Assembly (NCBI GenBank): GCA_030018135.1
Contig: JASEGJ010000027.1
Coordinates: forward strand, 1 to 13,675
DNA length: 13,675 bases
Source of the DNA: Candidatus Hodarchaeaceae archaeon
Lineage (GTDB): Archaea; Hadarchaeota; Hadarchaeia; Hadarchaeales; Hadarchaeaceae
Reading direction: 5' to 3'
Made by a program: the position numbers and the translations under genes. Numbering within the stretch: the stretch's first letter is position 1; each line of letters opens with the position of its first letter. Shown here one piece after another: positions 13,608 through 13,675 of this stretch. The notes beneath the pieces are model-generated. The model had not been told where the DNA came from. It ran no database searches and was given only the letters and a program-made list of their open reading frames with translations.

Positions 13608-13617
13608 TTATTTATAG
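13608..13617 (-). promoter_or_regulatory. TATA-like box of the ilvBNC operon
   Basis: On the minus strand this reads CTATAAATAA, a near-consensus archaeal TATA box about 42 bases before ATG 13570. A transcript start near 13587 leaves a short leader without a clear ribosome-binding site. No attenuator or leader peptide is seen in the remaining 58 bases to the window edge. Confidence 0.65.
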
Positions 13618-13675
13618 ATGATATAGGGGTGTGCAAAATTCCTTTGTTTTTGCCGTTGATGACTATTCATGCAAG

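Noticed and set aside
12585-13621. Two long plus-strand frames of 208-215 codons opposite ilvB
   Set aside because: ilvB is unambiguous over this whole stretch; these are antisense shadows.
1-13675. CRISPR arrays, rRNA, tRNA or riboswitches
   Set aside because: No regularly spaced repeats, no conserved RNA structures and no long unexplained gaps were found; the largest gene-free stretch is about 210 bases (7310-7521).

Overview
The window looks archaeal. Several TATA-like boxes lie about 20-40 bases before start codons, purine-rich ribosome-binding sites precede many starts, and GTG and TTG starts are common. The gene content fits too: a thiolase/DUF35 pair, a tungsten-type aldehyde ferredoxin oxidoreductase with a polyferredoxin partner, and small membrane-anchored secreted proteins. 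The DNA is GC-rich with very short intergenic gaps. I cannot name the phylum.

Layout. Bases 1-310 (minus) hold the N-terminal part of an IS605-type TnpB that runs off the left edge, with a GC-rich hairpin upstream. A plus-strand block (445-3032) encodes a nucleotide N-hydrolase-like protein, a thiolase-fold protein lacking the usual nucleophilic cysteine, its DUF35 Zn-ribbon/OB-fold partner and a GNAT-like acetyltransferase. After a hairpin and a TATA/T-tract comes a second plus-strand unit (3119-5700): a 16-cysteine ferredoxin subunit, an aldehyde ferredoxin oxidoreductase and a 55-residue cysteine-containing protein whose ribosome-binding site lies inside the end of the oxidoreductase gene. 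A DUF2877 (AllH-like) gene follows with its own TATA box. It converges, with 5 bases between stop codons, on a minus-strand DUF5698/DUF2179 membrane protein gene.

The right half is on the minus strand. A TATA box at about 13612 precedes ilvB-ilvN-ilvC, the first two steps of valine, leucine and isoleucine synthesis from pyruvate. Directly behind ilvC, with no visible promoter, are two short related membrane-anchored proteins and a large protein with two DNRLRE-type beta-sandwich domains. Oligo-T tracts near 7460-7490 end this unit.

Most worth a second look: (1) the cysteine-less thiolase-fold/DUF35 pair upstream of an aldehyde oxidoreductase, which could be a CoA-ester aldolase feeding an aldehyde oxidase; (2) a probable +1 frameshift in a GGGG run at 9523-9526 that separates a membrane-anchored N-terminus from the DNRLRE protein and, if bridged, gives one 823-residue surface protein; (3) a ketol-acid reductoisomerase whose cofactor loop has Asp and Tyr where NADPH-type enzymes have serines.
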